A DNA stretch of 64,000 nucleotides from Alphaproteobacteria bacterium (GCA_016124335.1 WGNX01000003.1:70747-134746), one strand, 5' to 3'; shown: positions 45,060-53,987, numbered from the stretch's first letter. Translations and numbers: made by a program. Notes: generated by a model not told the origin, from the letters alone.

Positions 45060-45568
45060 CGCGGACCGAACCCGGACGTATCGACCGAACGATCGACCGC
45101 CGCCTCGATCCGCTCCGGCGCTATCGCCGCGTAATGTTCGACCAGCGGGGCAATGAAGGGCCGTGCCGCTGCCTTGCTCGTGCCGAATTCCAGCATGTGC
45201 CGGAAGAACGACACGCGGCGGTCAGCGAAAACGACGACCGACAGGCCGCCGGCAACGCGCGGAGCGACCGAGCGGACCGAACGCGCGAGCGCGCCCGTGC
45301 GCGGTGCCGGGGCCTCGCCGGGAGCCGATGCGCGGTATTCCTTCGTCGCCTTCGACTTGCGCAATGCCACACCGGAGACGAGCTTGTAGAAACGCGAGGT
45401 GCGACGACCATAGATGCGGCCCGACTTGGGTTCGCGCAGCGTCTGGACGAGATCGGCCTTCGCCTCGCGCGCGAGGGACGCAAGCTCGGTCTTGGGTGCG
45501 TTCGCGACGCGGTTCGCGAACGACATCAGGTCGAGAAAGCTGCCGCGCCCCTGCACGATCTGGATCAC
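45056..45568 (-). CDS. HK97 gp10-like (head-tail joining) phage protein
   Basis: 170 residues from GTG 45568, sharing the GTGA overlap with the previous gene. AKADLVQTLREPKSGRIYGRR, TGALARSVRSVAPRVAGGLSVVVFADRRVSFFRHMLEFGTSKAAARPFIAPLVEHY is the HK97 gp10 signature region (G-x-L-x-x-S, LEFGT, RPF). It belongs to the head-tail connector or tail completion set. Confidence 0.85.
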   Translation of the reverse strand: MIQIVQGRGSFLDLMSFANRVANAPKTELASLAREAKADLVQTLREPKSGRIYGRRTSRFYKLVSGVALRKSKATKEYRASAPGEAPAPRTGALARSVRSVAPRVAGGLSVVVFADRRVSFFRHMLEFGTSKAAARPFIAPLVEHYAAIAPERIEAAVDRSVDTSGFGPR

Positions 45569-45930
45569 GCGGGCTTCTCCTCTTCCACGTCGAGTTCGAG
45601 CCAGCGGTTCCGGCCCTCGGGATCCTGCACGCTGCGGATCGCGAAGCGGCGGGTGCCGCCGCCCGAAGGCGTCTCGCTGACATGCGTCCAGCCGGCAAAG
45701 CCGGCCACCCAGCGCACCGTGATCCGGTGCGTGGCGACCTTCTCCTCGGACTGCTGGCCCGCCACGTAGCGACCGCCGGCAAGGCCGAGCACCCTGCCCC
45801 ACAGCGACACCGCCACCGTGTAGGTCGACGTGAGGCCCGTTCCCGACGAACCGCCGGACGCGCCCTGCGACAGCGTTTCCATCGCCAGGCGATGGCGGAG
45901 TTCGCCGGCGGTCGGAGACGTGAAGCGCAT
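45565..45930 (-). CDS. Phage head closure (head-tail adaptor) protein
   Basis: 121 residues. AGELRHRLAMETLSQG, TVAVSLWGRVLGLAGGRYVAGQQSEEKVATHRITVRW is the SPP1 gp16/HK97 head-tail joining family pattern, with a beta-barrel fold. It seals the head after packaging. Overlaps the next gene by a GTGA. Confidence 0.88.
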   Translation of the reverse strand: MRFTSPTAGELRHRLAMETLSQGASGGSSGTGLTSTYTVAVSLWGRVLGLAGGRYVAGQQSEEKVATHRITVRWVAGFAGWTHVSETPSGGGTRRFAIRSVQDPEGRNRWLELDVEEEKPA

Positions 45931-45933
45931 GGG

Positions 45934-46542
45934 TCAGACCGCCACGATGCGGAAGGGCCACAGCAACGCGTCGACCGTCGCGTTTGGTGCGACGACGATG
46001 CCGCTGCCGGCGAACTGGCCTTCGCGGTTGGCGTAGAGGTCGCCCACGATCAGCAGGATCGCCGCCTTCAGCGCCGACGGGACGGAAGCGGCGGCCTGGC
46101 CGGAATCGTAGCGGATGCGGACGGAGTTGGTCATGGCCCGCGCGGTCGGCCAGGCGCGGCCGAAGGCGGGCTCGATGAACGGAAGCGGGCCCGTCGGCGA
46201 ATCGCCGGGGGTGAAGAGGACGTAGTCGACATTGACGGCCAGCGTCTGTTCGACACCGTCCGCGTCGTCGTACTTGACCGAGTTGACCGTCGCCAGCGGC
46301 GGGCGCTGCAATTCGATGCGCGGCGGCGTGCCGCCGCGGTCCGCGCAGGGAAATGCCGCGAGGCCGAGCTCCCACGTTGCCGTGACGAGCTGGCGCTGCG
46401 TCGCGCTTTCGACATACTGGCGCGCGGCGCCGACATAGGCGGCGATCAACGCGTCGTCGGCCGAGCCGTCAACGCGCAGGTGCGCCTTCGCTTCGGTCAG
46501 GGAGACCGGCTCGGCGGCTGGCGGGATGGTGAGCTTCAGCAT
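45934..46542 (-). CDS. Phage head-tail connector (gp6/phiE125 gp8-like)
   Basis: 202 residues. PVSLTEAKAHLRVDGSADDALIAAYVGAARQYVESATQRQLVTATWEL is the hallmark of head-tail connector proteins of the gp6/phiE125 gp8 group, followed by beta-rich sequence and AILLIVGDLYANREGQ near the end. It joins the portal to the closure ring. Its start follows a strong hairpin (46559-46587). Confidence 0.88.
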   Translation of the reverse strand: MLKLTIPPAAEPVSLTEAKAHLRVDGSADDALIAAYVGAARQYVESATQRQLVTATWELGLAAFPCADRGGTPPRIELQRPPLATVNSVKYDDADGVEQTLAVNVDYVLFTPGDSPTGPLPFIEPAFGRAWPTARAMTNSVRIRYDSGQAAASVPSALKAAILLIVGDLYANREGQFAGSGIVVAPNATVDALLWPFRIVAV

Positions 46543-46558
46543 TGCCCGAAACCCCGAA

Positions 46559-46587
46559 GCCCGGAGGCGGCGATGCCGCCTCCGGGC
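46559..46587 (-). terminator. Strong hairpin between the small head gene and the connector gene
   Basis: GCCCGGAGGCGGC (46559-46571) pairs perfectly with GCCGCCTCCGGGC (46575-46587) around a three-base loop. On the minus strand it is followed by TTCGGGGTTTCGG, only a weak T tract. It may be a partial terminator or an RNA-processing or stability element. Confidence 0.6.
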
Positions 46588-46605
46588 CTGCAGGATACGC
46601 TCCGA

Positions 46606-47028
46606 TCAGACCGGCGGGTTCGGCGTCGGCGTCGCTGCCGGATGGCCGAGCAGCGCGATCGCGGCGATCACGGCGGCCGAAGCGTTGCCGGCCGGTGTGA
46701 TCGTCAGGCGGACATAACGCTTGTCGCCGATATAGCCGATCTTGCGGGTTTCGTTGTCGTCACCCTGGTTGAAGCTCGCCAGAACCTCGGTCCCGACGAG
46801 CATGTCGTCGGGTACGGCCGCGGCCGAGCCCAGCGCCGCATCGTCGTCGTGCTCGACCAGAGCCGTGAACGTGGCGCCGGCATCCGCCAGCGAGCCCATG
46901 GCGATCAGGAAGGTCAGGGACTCGTAGCCCTTGCGGTCGATGATCTGCGACACCAAGGCCGTGTCGTCGGAAACCGAGACCGGGCTGATGGCCCGGACCG
47001 GGTGGACGTTGTTCATGAGATCGCGCAT
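46606..47028 (-). CDS. Phage head-region protein, unassigned (decoration-like position)
   Basis: 140 residues. MRDLMNNVHPVRAISPVSVSDDTALVSQIIDRKGYESLTFLIAMGSLADAGATFTALVEHDDD and RKIGYIGDKRYVRLTITPAGNASAAVIAAIALLGHPA. The protein family is common between capsid and connector genes of alphaproteobacterial phages. It is plausibly a head decoration or stabilising protein, but I cannot prove this from the sequence. Confidence 0.7.
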   Translation of the reverse strand: MRDLMNNVHPVRAISPVSVSDDTALVSQIIDRKGYESLTFLIAMGSLADAGATFTALVEHDDDAALGSAAAVPDDMLVGTEVLASFNQGDDNETRKIGYIGDKRYVRLTITPAGNASAAVIAAIALLGHPAATPTPNPPV

Positions 47029-47084
47029 CGCGATTACTCCCGTTCGGAATTGATGGAGGGTGGAAAGGCGCCCGATTCCGGAAT

Positions 47085-47113
47085 TCCCGGCGGCAGCGGA
47101 ACCGCCGCCGGGA
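47085..47113 (-). terminator. Hairpin downstream of the capsid gene
   Basis: TCCCGGCGGC (47085-47094) pairs with GCCGCCGGGA (47104-47113). It lies seven bases after the capsid stop on the minus strand and is followed by mostly G/A/C sequence, no T tract. It probably stabilises the abundant capsid message at its 3' end. Confidence 0.5.
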
Positions 47114-47119
47114 TACGGA

Positions 47120-48421
47120 TCAGGACGAAGCGATCTTCATCAGCTTGATCGCCTCGAAGTTCTGCACGCCGCCGCCCACGCGACGGGTCGTGTAGAATTT
47201 TACGTAGGGCTTCGAGGTGAAGGGATCGCGGAGGACCACGATGCCGCGACGGTCGACGACCAGGTAGCCACGCTTGAAGTTGCCGAACGCGAGGGAGTAT
47301 GCGTCGGCGGCGACATCGGGCATGAAGTCGTCGGTCTCGACCGGATAGCCGAGCAGCTGCCCGACCACGCCGTCCTCGAGGCCCGGCTTCCAGAGATAGT
47401 TGTTCTGGCCGTCCTTGAACTTGCGGATCTTGCCGAGCGTGGCGTCGTTCATCAGCCACGCCGCACCCGGACGGTACTGCCGCTTCAGCGCGTGCTGGAG
47501 ATCGAACAGTTTGTCCGACGGCGTCGAAGAAGCGAAATCCGCCGCCGCACCCGACGCGATGTAGCCGAGGCTGCCCCAGGCGTAGCTGGCGTTCGCGACG
47601 ATCGAATAGCTCAGCAGGCCGCGCGGCTTGTTGACGCCGGTGCCGTTGATGAAGCCGTCGCCCTCGCCTTCGGCGAACGAGGTCTGTACCTCTTCGGCAA
47701 GCCAGCCTTCGATATCGACGACCGCGTCCTCGAGAAGGTCGGTCGTCGCGTAGGGCTGGGCCCAAAGCTTGCCGGGGACGAACTCGAGCTCGGCAAGCGT
47801 CGGCGTGCCCGTCTCGGTCGGCGCCGAGGTCTCGCCGGCCCAGCCGTAGCTTGCGCCGGCCGTGACCACCGGCTTCGTGTAGCTGCCCGTACCGATGGGA
47901 CGGACGGTCGCCAGGCGGCGCATCGCGGAAATGCGCGACACGACGCGGTCGATCGCCGTCTCGAGCGTGGTCGGGACGAGATAGCCGCCCTGCGGATCGA
48001 CGCCGACCGACAGCGCCTTCGCCTCGACCGCATCGAGATCGTCGCGGCCCTTGCGCATCCAGTTCTCGAAGCCGGCCTTGTAGGCCTGGTAGCCTTCGGC
48101 ATCGAGCGTGGCGGGAAGTGCGCGACCGAGACGCATGGCGTGCGACTTGAGCGCGTGGTTGAACGTCTTCAGCTCGCGTTCGCCGGCCTCGCCAGTGCCC
48201 TGTGCGGGGCGGTTGGCGCGCTTCTCGATCTCGTCGACGCGGGCCTTCATTTCCTTCTGCACGCGGGTGATCTCCGCGTTCAGCTTGTTCACCGTCTCTT
48301 CGGTGAGCGGGTCGGCCGCGCCCTTCTTCTCGATCGTGGCCAGGCGCTCGTCGTTCTTGGCCGTGAAGTCGGCGAACTTCTTGTTGAGTTCGTCGAGCAG
48401 CTTCTTCAGTTCCGGGTCCAT
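47120..48421 (-). CDS. HK97-family major capsid protein
   Basis: 433 residues. An N-terminal coiled-coil scaffold-like delta domain (MDPELKKLLDELNKKFADFTAKNDERLATIEKKG to about 110) precedes the shell domain: ALSVGVDPQGGYLVPTTLETAIDRVVSRISAMRRLATVRP, GWAGETSAPTETGTPTLAELEF and NAVWLMN-like GAAWLMNDATLGKIRKFKD, with GYPVETDDFMPDVAADAYSLAFGNFKRGYLVVDRRGI at the end. The prohead protease immediately upstream removes the delta domain. The gene is intact. Confidence 0.96.
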   Translation of the reverse strand: MDPELKKLLDELNKKFADFTAKNDERLATIEKKGAADPLTEETVNKLNAEITRVQKEMKARVDEIEKRANRPAQGTGEAGERELKTFNHALKSHAMRLGRALPATLDAEGYQAYKAGFENWMRKGRDDLDAVEAKALSVGVDPQGGYLVPTTLETAIDRVVSRISAMRRLATVRPIGTGSYTKPVVTAGASYGWAGETSAPTETGTPTLAELEFVPGKLWAQPYATTDLLEDAVVDIEGWLAEEVQTSFAEGEGDGFINGTGVNKPRGLLSYSIVANASYAWGSLGYIASGAAADFASSTPSDKLFDLQHALKRQYRPGAAWLMNDATLGKIRKFKDGQNNYLWKPGLEDGVVGQLLGYPVETDDFMPDVAADAYSLAFGNFKRGYLVVDRRGIVVLRDPFTSKPYVKFYTTRRVGGGVQNFEAIKLMKIASS

Positions 48422-48432
48422 CGCGGACTCCT

Positions 48433-49119
48433 TCAGTTCAGGGTTTCGATCAGCCGGCGGATTTCGCCGGCCAGTTCGTGGTTCCCGGAATCGCCAGCGT
48501 CCCGCATGGCCTTCAGTCCGGCGGCACCTTCGCGCATCAGCGCGAGAGCCTCGGAGCGGCTGAACCCGGCATCCCGCACGAGCAGCTTCTCCAATTCGCG
48601 TTCCGACATCTCGCCGGCCTTGACGGCCTGCACGCGCGCCTTCCCGTTCGCCGGGAAGGTCACGAGCGAGATCTCGACGAGATCGATTTTCTTCAGCGTC
48701 CGGCGCGGCTCATCCGGCTTCGAGCGGGCCGTCCATTCCTTGGCGATGTAGCCGATCGACAGTCCGTCGATCGCCGGGCGCGGCGACATCTTGAGCAGCG
48801 CATAGGCCTCGCGGCCGCGCGGCGTGTCGGCGAGCGTGCCGTTGACGTAGAGCCCCTTGCCGTCCTCCGCCATGTCGGTCCAGATGCCGACCGGAGTCAT
48901 GTCGTCGGCGCCCATCCCGTAACCGCCATGCTGCATCAGCATCGCCGGCCAGCGGCCGGATCGGCGCGCGACGGCAAGCGTGTCGGCGAAGGCGCCCGGC
49001 TGGATCGTGTCGCCGTAGCTGTCGATGTTGTTGAAGACGGCGCCATACCCTTCGAAGGTCATGGCATCGTCCTTCCCCGCGAGCTTGACCTCGCGGAGTT
49101 CCACGGCTGCGTTGGGCAT
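48433..49119 (-). CDS. HK97-family prohead protease
   Basis: 228 residues from ATG 49119. MTFEGYGAVFNNIDSYGDTIQPGAFADTLA is the typical start, the catalytic His64 is in MLMQHGG, and Ser121 in DGLSIGY; KKIDLVEISLVTFPAN follows. It cuts the capsid delta domain and itself during maturation. It lies between portal and capsid, as in HK97. Confidence 0.94.
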   Translation of the reverse strand: MPNAAVELREVKLAGKDDAMTFEGYGAVFNNIDSYGDTIQPGAFADTLAVARRSGRWPAMLMQHGGYGMGADDMTPVGIWTDMAEDGKGLYVNGTLADTPRGREAYALLKMSPRPAIDGLSIGYIAKEWTARSKPDEPRRTLKKIDLVEISLVTFPANGKARVQAVKAGEMSERELEKLLVRDAGFSRSEALALMREGAAGLKAMRDAGDSGNHELAGEIRRLIETLN

Positions 49120-49129
49120 CGTCGGTCTC

Positions 49130-50374
49130 CTAGGTTTTCGGCTTGGCGGGATCGGGGTCCGGCTTTGCCGGATCCGCACCCACGCCCATGTTCGTCGGCG
49201 TCAGCGGCTCGTCGAGGCCATCGAGCGGGTCCATTTCTTCCAGCGCGCGCACTTCGTTCCGGGTCATCCAGCCTGCGAAGACCGCACCGCGGTAGAATTC
49301 GGAACGCGTCTTGGCGTCGCCGCGCAGCAGGCCCTGCGTGGCGAATTTCGTGTAGTAGCCCTCGTCGACCGCGTCCTCGCCGAGCAATGCGAGATCGGCG
49401 GACTGCTCGACGGCCGCGTACCACGGCGACATCGTGAAGACGACGTGGGCGAGGAACATCTGTTCGGCGCTCGCGTAGGTCGCTGTCTTGTCGGCGTGCC
49501 CGACCATGATCGGCATCACGCCGAAGGCGCGGCACGTCTCCTCGATCTGCATCCGTCGCGTCTCGAGGAACTGCGCCGAATCGTTGTCGCCCGTGATCGG
49601 CTGGAACTTGAGCCCGCCCTGCAGGACCGCGACCTTCTGGCTGTTGGCCAGACCGCCGTAGGCCGACTTCCATGCGTCGCGGATCGCTTCGATCTGTGGC
49701 TGTTCGAGCTTCCCCTCCGTCGATAGGACGCCGGGCGGCTTGGCGCCATCGCCGAAAAACCGCGCACCATGCTCTTCGGTCGCGAGCGCCAGGCCGAGCG
49801 CTTCGCGCGCCAGCTTGACCGCCTCGAGACCCATCACGGAGTCCCACGCGAGATTGCGCAGATGCCACATGCTGGACGCGGGAATCTGCGACACCGCGCC
49901 CTTGTCGTCGCGCAGTTCGTAGCGGATGTTCCAGCCGTCGCGGCGCACCGTGACGTTTCCCGGCTCAAGCGGCAGCAGCTCGGCGATCTCGCCGCGGACC
50001 TTGTTGACGAAGACGAAGGCGTTGTTCGTCAACGCCAGGTGAAGCCCGATCGTCTGGCGGAACTCGAAAGACGACTGCCATTCGTTCGGACGGCGCAGCA
50101 CCTTCGCCAGCGGGTGATCCTTCGCCGAAACCTCGGCGCGGCTTTTCCCTTCGCGCCGGTGAAGGCGGAAGGGAACCTGTGCGAGGCCGTTGGCGATCGA
50201 GCGTGAACAGGCGAGTGCCGTCGTCACCTGCAGCGCCGTACGCCACCCGATCGCGATTCCGGAACGCGAGCGGTACGGATCGACATAGATCGAGCGAAGG
50301 ATGTCCTCGGTCGACGGCGCCGCGGCCTTGCGCTCGAACCCCAGCCAGCCGCCGGCCCGATCGAGAAACTTCAT
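49130..50374 (-). CDS. Phage portal protein (HK97 family)
   Basis: 414 residues from ATG 50374, overlapping the terminase stop (ATGA). ALQVTTALACSRSIANGLAQVPFRLHRREG, DHPLAKVLRRPNEWQSSFEFRQTIGLHLALTNNAFVFVNKVRGEIAELLPLEP and LETRRMQIEETCRAFGVMPIMVGH are standard HK97 portal motifs. It forms the dodecameric DNA channel and docks TerL. Confidence 0.96.
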   Translation of the reverse strand: MKFLDRAGGWLGFERKAAAPSTEDILRSIYVDPYRSRSGIAIGWRTALQVTTALACSRSIANGLAQVPFRLHRREGKSRAEVSAKDHPLAKVLRRPNEWQSSFEFRQTIGLHLALTNNAFVFVNKVRGEIAELLPLEPGNVTVRRDGWNIRYELRDDKGAVSQIPASSMWHLRNLAWDSVMGLEAVKLAREALGLALATEEHGARFFGDGAKPPGVLSTEGKLEQPQIEAIRDAWKSAYGGLANSQKVAVLQGGLKFQPITGDNDSAQFLETRRMQIEETCRAFGVMPIMVGHADKTATYASAEQMFLAHVVFTMSPWYAAVEQSADLALLGEDAVDEGYYTKFATQGLLRGDAKTRSEFYRGAVFAGWMTRNEVRALEEMDPLDGLDEPLTPTNMGVGADPAKPDPDPAKPKT

Positions 50375-52137
50375 CAGATGACCGCGGCCACCATCGCCTC
50401 GGCCTTCGATTCCTCTTCCGGCGAGACCGAACGGCCGATGGCCATCAGAAGCGCCGTCATGCCGTCGATGCGGCCCGTGCTGCTCTTCTTGTGGGGCATC
50501 TTGTTGTCCTTGCCGTCCTTGTACCAATGGAGGTTCGAGGCCATCCACGCGAGCACCGGGTTGCCGCCGTGGTCGATGTCGAGCGCGGCAAGCCGCGCTT
50601 CGAATTCAAGTGCCGCGGCGGCGTAGTTGCGCACCGTCTGCGGGAACTCCGCGACGGGCACGCCCCTTGCCGTCACCGCCTGGCTCAGCATCGTCGCGTT
50701 CCACGGATCGAACGCCAGCGAGCGCAGCGGCGTGACGCCGTGGTCGCGCACGATCGCGTCGCGGATCGCTTCGTGATCGATGAGGTTGCCCTCGGTCGTC
50801 TCGATCCAGCCCTGCGCCACCCAGTCGCGGTAGCGCGCGCGGTCGCGCTTCTCGCGGTCGAGCAGGTTGTCGCCCGGCACCCAGAAGCGCGCGCGCACCA
50901 TGTACTTGCCGCCCGCCTCCGCCGGCGGAAACCAGCGCACGAACGCCGCGAGGTCGACCTTCGACGCGGCGTCGAGCCCGGCAAAGCAGCTGCGGCCCGC
51001 AAGATCCGAATCGTCCGACGCCTTCACGCGCGTGGCGCCGAGGCGGTTCCACACCGCCATGTCGACCGCGCGCGTGGCGGCGGCCGTGCGGATGTTGAGC
51101 CGCAGGCGCTTGAAGGTCGACTGCGCGTCCGGCGTGCCCTTGGCCTTCGTCGCGCGGCCGCGCAGGTTGTCGATATCGACCGAGACGCCCAGGTTCGGGT
51201 TGGCCTTGATCCAGTTCGTCTCGTCGGTCCAGTCGTCGCCGGGATCCAGCATCGCCAGATAGGCGAAGTAGCTGTCGTCCTCGAGCGTGCCTTCGAGGAC
51301 CTTGATCGCGTAGTCCTCTTCGGTCGCGTAGGGCGTATCGGGCCGGTCGTCGCCGGCGGTGGTGATGATCCAGATCAGCGGCTGGCGCCGCGCGTCCATC
51401 GACTCGCCCAGCAGGTTGAGCATGTCGCGCGTACGGTGCCGGTGCAGCTCGTCGACAATCGCCATGTGCGGATTGATGCCGTCGGCGCTGTCGCTGTCGG
51501 CACCAAGCGGCATGAACTTCGAGGCGGTCCGCGCATCGACGATCGAGTTCTTGAACAAGTCGAGCCGGTCGAGCATCAGCGGCGAGACCTTCACCATGAA
51601 GGCGGCCGCGTCGAAGACCAGGCGCGCCTGCTCGCGCTTCGTCGCCGCCGCGTAGATCTCGGCGCCCGGTTCGTCGTCGGCGAGCATGCCGTAGAGGCCG
51701 AGGCCGCCCAGCATCGTCGACTTGCCGTTCTTCTTCGCGACGACGACCGTTGCCGTGCGGAACCGGCGGCGGCCCTTCCGGGCGCCCGTGCCGATCAGCC
51801 AGCCATAGACGCTGCCGACGATGAATTTCTGCCAGCCTTCCAGCTCGATCCGCTGGCGGCCCTTCTCGCCCTTCGAATGCTGCAGGAACCGGAAGAACCG
51901 GATCGCCCGGTTCGCGTGCCAGACGGACCAGTGAAGACCGCGGGCGGCTCCGCCTTCCATGTCCGCGAGATGGCGCTTGCAGGCGAGGCGGACCATGCGG
52001 CCCGTGACGATCTCGCCGGCGATGACGGCCTGCGCGTAAGCCGTCGCGTAGTCTGGCTCAGTTTGGGAGGCGAGGACCGTGTTCGCCGATGAAGGCGTCG
52101 AGCGGGTTTCCGCCGCCGTTGCCTGCCGGGTTGTCAT
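50374..52137 (-). CDS. Terminase large subunit
   Basis: 587 residues from ATG 52137. ATPase: Walker A AKKNGKS (134-140) and Walker B MAIVDE (225-230) with motif III-like IWIITTAG. Nuclease: the RNase H-like C-terminal domain with SCFAGLDAASKVDLAAF and the acidic residues of AFDPWNA and NMPHKKSSTGRIDGMTALL. It drives DNA packaging and cuts the concatemer. The start overlaps terS by 80 bases. Confidence 0.96.
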   Translation of the reverse strand: MTTRQATAAETRSTPSSANTVLASQTEPDYATAYAQAVIAGEIVTGRMVRLACKRHLADMEGGAARGLHWSVWHANRAIRFFRFLQHSKGEKGRQRIELEGWQKFIVGSVYGWLIGTGARKGRRRFRTATVVVAKKNGKSTMLGGLGLYGMLADDEPGAEIYAAATKREQARLVFDAAAFMVKVSPLMLDRLDLFKNSIVDARTASKFMPLGADSDSADGINPHMAIVDELHRHRTRDMLNLLGESMDARRQPLIWIITTAGDDRPDTPYATEEDYAIKVLEGTLEDDSYFAYLAMLDPGDDWTDETNWIKANPNLGVSVDIDNLRGRATKAKGTPDAQSTFKRLRLNIRTAAATRAVDMAVWNRLGATRVKASDDSDLAGRSCFAGLDAASKVDLAAFVRWFPPAEAGGKYMVRARFWVPGDNLLDREKRDRARYRDWVAQGWIETTEGNLIDHEAIRDAIVRDHGVTPLRSLAFDPWNATMLSQAVTARGVPVAEFPQTVRNYAAAALEFEARLAALDIDHGGNPVLAWMASNLHWYKDGKDNKMPHKKSSTGRIDGMTALLMAIGRSVSPEEESKAEAMVAAVI

Positions 52138-52657
52138 GGTCCTGTCCGTGTTCCTTCGGTGACGTTGCGCCGGGTTGTAGCTGGTCGAACGGCAGGCGCG
52201 GCGCGTCCGGAATGCCGGTCGGCACGCGCACGCGCGCCTGCGGGTTGAGTCCGAACCGGTCGCGGTAGTCGCGCAGGTCCTTCGTGATTCGTTGGCGATC
52301 CGAGACCGCCGGATGGCGTCGGACGACGCCGTTGTTCGTGTAGTAGCGGCCGGCACTCTCGACGATCTTCGCCAGCTTCTCGTCCTCCGCTTCGAGGCGG
52401 CAGAGCGTGGCGAAGCTGTCGAGATCGGTTTCGCGCAGCAGGCCGCGCTTCACGAGGACGGGTGCCAGGCGCGTCCAATGCCGACGCGCGGCAACGGACA
52501 TCCCGGCGATGGGCTTGGGCACCGGCAGCTCGACGACCGAGCGGTCGACGACCTGTGGATCTCCGGGCGGCAGGCCCGCGTTGTCCGGCTTGCGTTTCCG
52601 CTTTCCCGGATTTCCGTTCAACGCATGCACCGCTGCCGGTAGCGCCCGGCGGCCCAT
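52058..52657 (-). CDS. P27-family terminase small subunit
   Basis: 199 residues. MGRRALPAAVHALNGNPGKRKRKPDN is the P27 start; SVAARRHWTRLAPVLVKRGLLRETDLDSFATLCRLEAEDEKLAKIVES and VSDRQRITKDLRDYRDRFGLNPQAR are characteristic. It binds the packaging site and regulates TerL. A 103-base gap to the HNH gene downstream (in map terms, upstream on this strand) could hold the packaging site. Confidence 0.9.
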   Translation of the reverse strand: MGRRALPAAVHALNGNPGKRKRKPDNAGLPPGDPQVVDRSVVELPVPKPIAGMSVAARRHWTRLAPVLVKRGLLRETDLDSFATLCRLEAEDEKLAKIVESAGRYYTNNGVVRRHPAVSDRQRITKDLRDYRDRFGLNPQARVRVPTGIPDAPRLPFDQLQPGATSPKEHGQDHDNPAGNGGGNPLDAFIGEHGPRLPN

Positions 52658-52760
52658 AACTCAATCCCTTCTCGTGAAAAGTTTTTTCCGATTTCGCGGT
52701 CGCGCGAGGAAGACGGCGGGAACGGTCTAGAGCGCGAAAGCTCCAGAGATCCGCACCCCC

Positions 52761-53084
52761 CTACCCCCTCGGCTTCGAAGTGAGGCGCCGCGACCTCTCG
52801 GCCGCCGTCTTTGCCTTGTGGCAGTCGGTGCAGATCGGTTGCAGGTTCGAACGGTCGTCCGTTCCGCCATCCGCACGGCGCACGATGTGGTCAACGTCGA
52901 TCGCCGCGACGACACGGCCTTCGCCATGACACGGGCGGCACAACGGCTCTTCAGCCAGCACGCTCTTACGCAGCTGCTGCCATTTCCAGCCGTACCCGCG
53001 CGCGGTCGATGATGTCTGCGTCGTCGCCCACGGGGCCGGTGGCTTCCAGCCCGCAGGCCGATGCTTTGGCGGTGCGGACGGCAT
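52761..53084 (-). CDS. Phage HNH endonuclease
   Basis: 107 residues. CRPCHGEGRVVAAIDVDHIVRRADGGTDDRSNLQPICTDCHKAK provides the HNH/ββα-metal fold with two CxxC zinc pairs (LCRPC and ICTDC) and DVDHI. In HK97-type phages an HNH nuclease next to the terminase genes is needed for cos cleavage with TerL. The gene ends in a basic tail. Confidence 0.92.
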   Translation of the reverse strand: MPSAPPKHRPAGWKPPAPWATTQTSSTARGYGWKWQQLRKSVLAEEPLCRPCHGEGRVVAAIDVDHIVRRADGGTDDRSNLQPICTDCHKAKTAAERSRRLTSKPRG

Positions 53085-53107
53085 GCGTGGGGCTCCGGAA
53101 CGCGAAA

Positions 53108-53144
53108 CGCCCGCCGCGAGGGTCAGCCTCGGGCGGGCGCTTTT
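53108..53144. terminator. Bidirectional terminator-like hairpin between HNH and upstream early gene
   Basis: CGCCCGCC (53108-53115) with GGCGGGCG (53132-53139), enclosing GAGG (53118-53121)/CCTC (53127-53130). Rightward it is followed by CTTTTCT; leftward by GTTTCGC. It lies right after the 53195-53836 gene on the minus strand, separating early replication genes from the late HNH-terminase block. Confidence 0.7.
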
Positions 53145-53194
53145 CTACTGTTGGGACGCACTGTCAAGGTTTGCGCGTTCGCCGTCAAGCCCCT

Positions 53195-53836
53195 TCACGC
53201 AACCCACGGTCCCGCCTGCACTGCCGGGCCCGTCACGCGATGCGACACGAGGTTCGTCTTCACCATCCCGACCAGCTTCTCCATGCCCTGTCGCCATGTC
53301 GCATAGACGAAGCGCTGCATCTGGATCGTCTCGGCCGACAGTTCCCACTTGATCGGACAATTGCCGTAGTTGCGGTGCTTGTCCCACAGCACGACCGGCT
53401 TGCCCCGATCCATCTTCGGCCCGAGCTTCGGCGTCGCGCCGGGCAGCCAGTCCGGCCGCGAGATCGTCGCACCGTGATAGACGAGCAGCCCGGCTTCCAG
53501 CGCCGTCAGCCGCCGCACCGCCTCGTGCACCGTCTCGGCATCGGGGGCCAGGTCGCCGTGCGCATACCCGCCGCCATCTACGCGGCACCCGAGTTCCTGT
53601 ATCTGCCCGACGACATAGCACCCGTCGCCCGACACCGAGCGCCAGCTCGTCTCGGCCAGCGCGCTTTCCAGATCGAACAGCCCCGTGCGCGCCACCTTGT
53701 GCGCCTGCTGCTTCTGATAGACCCAGACCAGCAGCGCCTCCACGTCGATCTCGGGAAGCACCGAGGCGCGCCCACGCGCCGCGCCGGCAGCCATTGTTCT
53801 GCGCTCTATTTCCACTTTGGCCCCCACTTTCTTCAA
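53195..53836 (-). CDS. Conserved phage protein of unknown function
   Basis: Up to 213 residues from a TTG at 53836; ATG 53794 (199 residues) is the alternative. I recognise no named domain. EALLVWVYQKQQAHKVA, ALAETSWRSVSGDGCYVVGQIQELGCRVDGGGYAHGDLAPDAETVHEAVRRL and DWLPGATPKLGPKMDRGKPVVLWDKHRNYGNCPIKWE look like proteins seen near replication genes of alphaproteobacterial phages. Conserved aromatics suggest an enzyme or nucleic-acid binder. It lies between the helicase and the HNH gene, separated from both by signals. Confidence 0.6.
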   Translation of the reverse strand: MKKVGAKVEIERRTMAAGAARGRASVLPEIDVEALLVWVYQKQQAHKVARTGLFDLESALAETSWRSVSGDGCYVVGQIQELGCRVDGGGYAHGDLAPDAETVHEAVRRLTALEAGLLVYHGATISRPDWLPGATPKLGPKMDRGKPVVLWDKHRNYGNCPIKWELSAETIQMQRFVYATWRQGMEKLVGMVKTNLVSHRVTGPAVQAGPWVA

Positions 53837-53907
53837 TCCTCTATAGAAAAGGGAGGGCGCGTCAGCGCGACCCCCTGCTAAGTCCCGGCGCGCGCTGAGA
53901 AAGAACG

Positions 53908-53987
53908 CTCGCCGACGCTCGCCGAGGTCCGGCGAGGTCCAGCGCGGAACCGCCCGCGCCTCGGCGAACCTCGCCGAGCCTCGCCAG
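53908..53987. repeat. Helically phased 10-base degenerate repeats next to the helicase gene
   Basis: Units CTCGCCGACG (53908), CTCGCCGAGG (53918), TCCGGCGAGG (53928) and TCCAGCGCGG (53938) are followed after a 12-base break by CTCGGCGAAC (53960), CTCGCCGAGC (53970) and CTCGCCAGCG (53980). A consensus CTCGCCGAGG recurs every 10 bases, about one helical turn. No gene covers it (213-base gap). Its position beside a replication helicase suggests iteron-like protein binding sites, but a structural role is possible. Confidence 0.5.
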
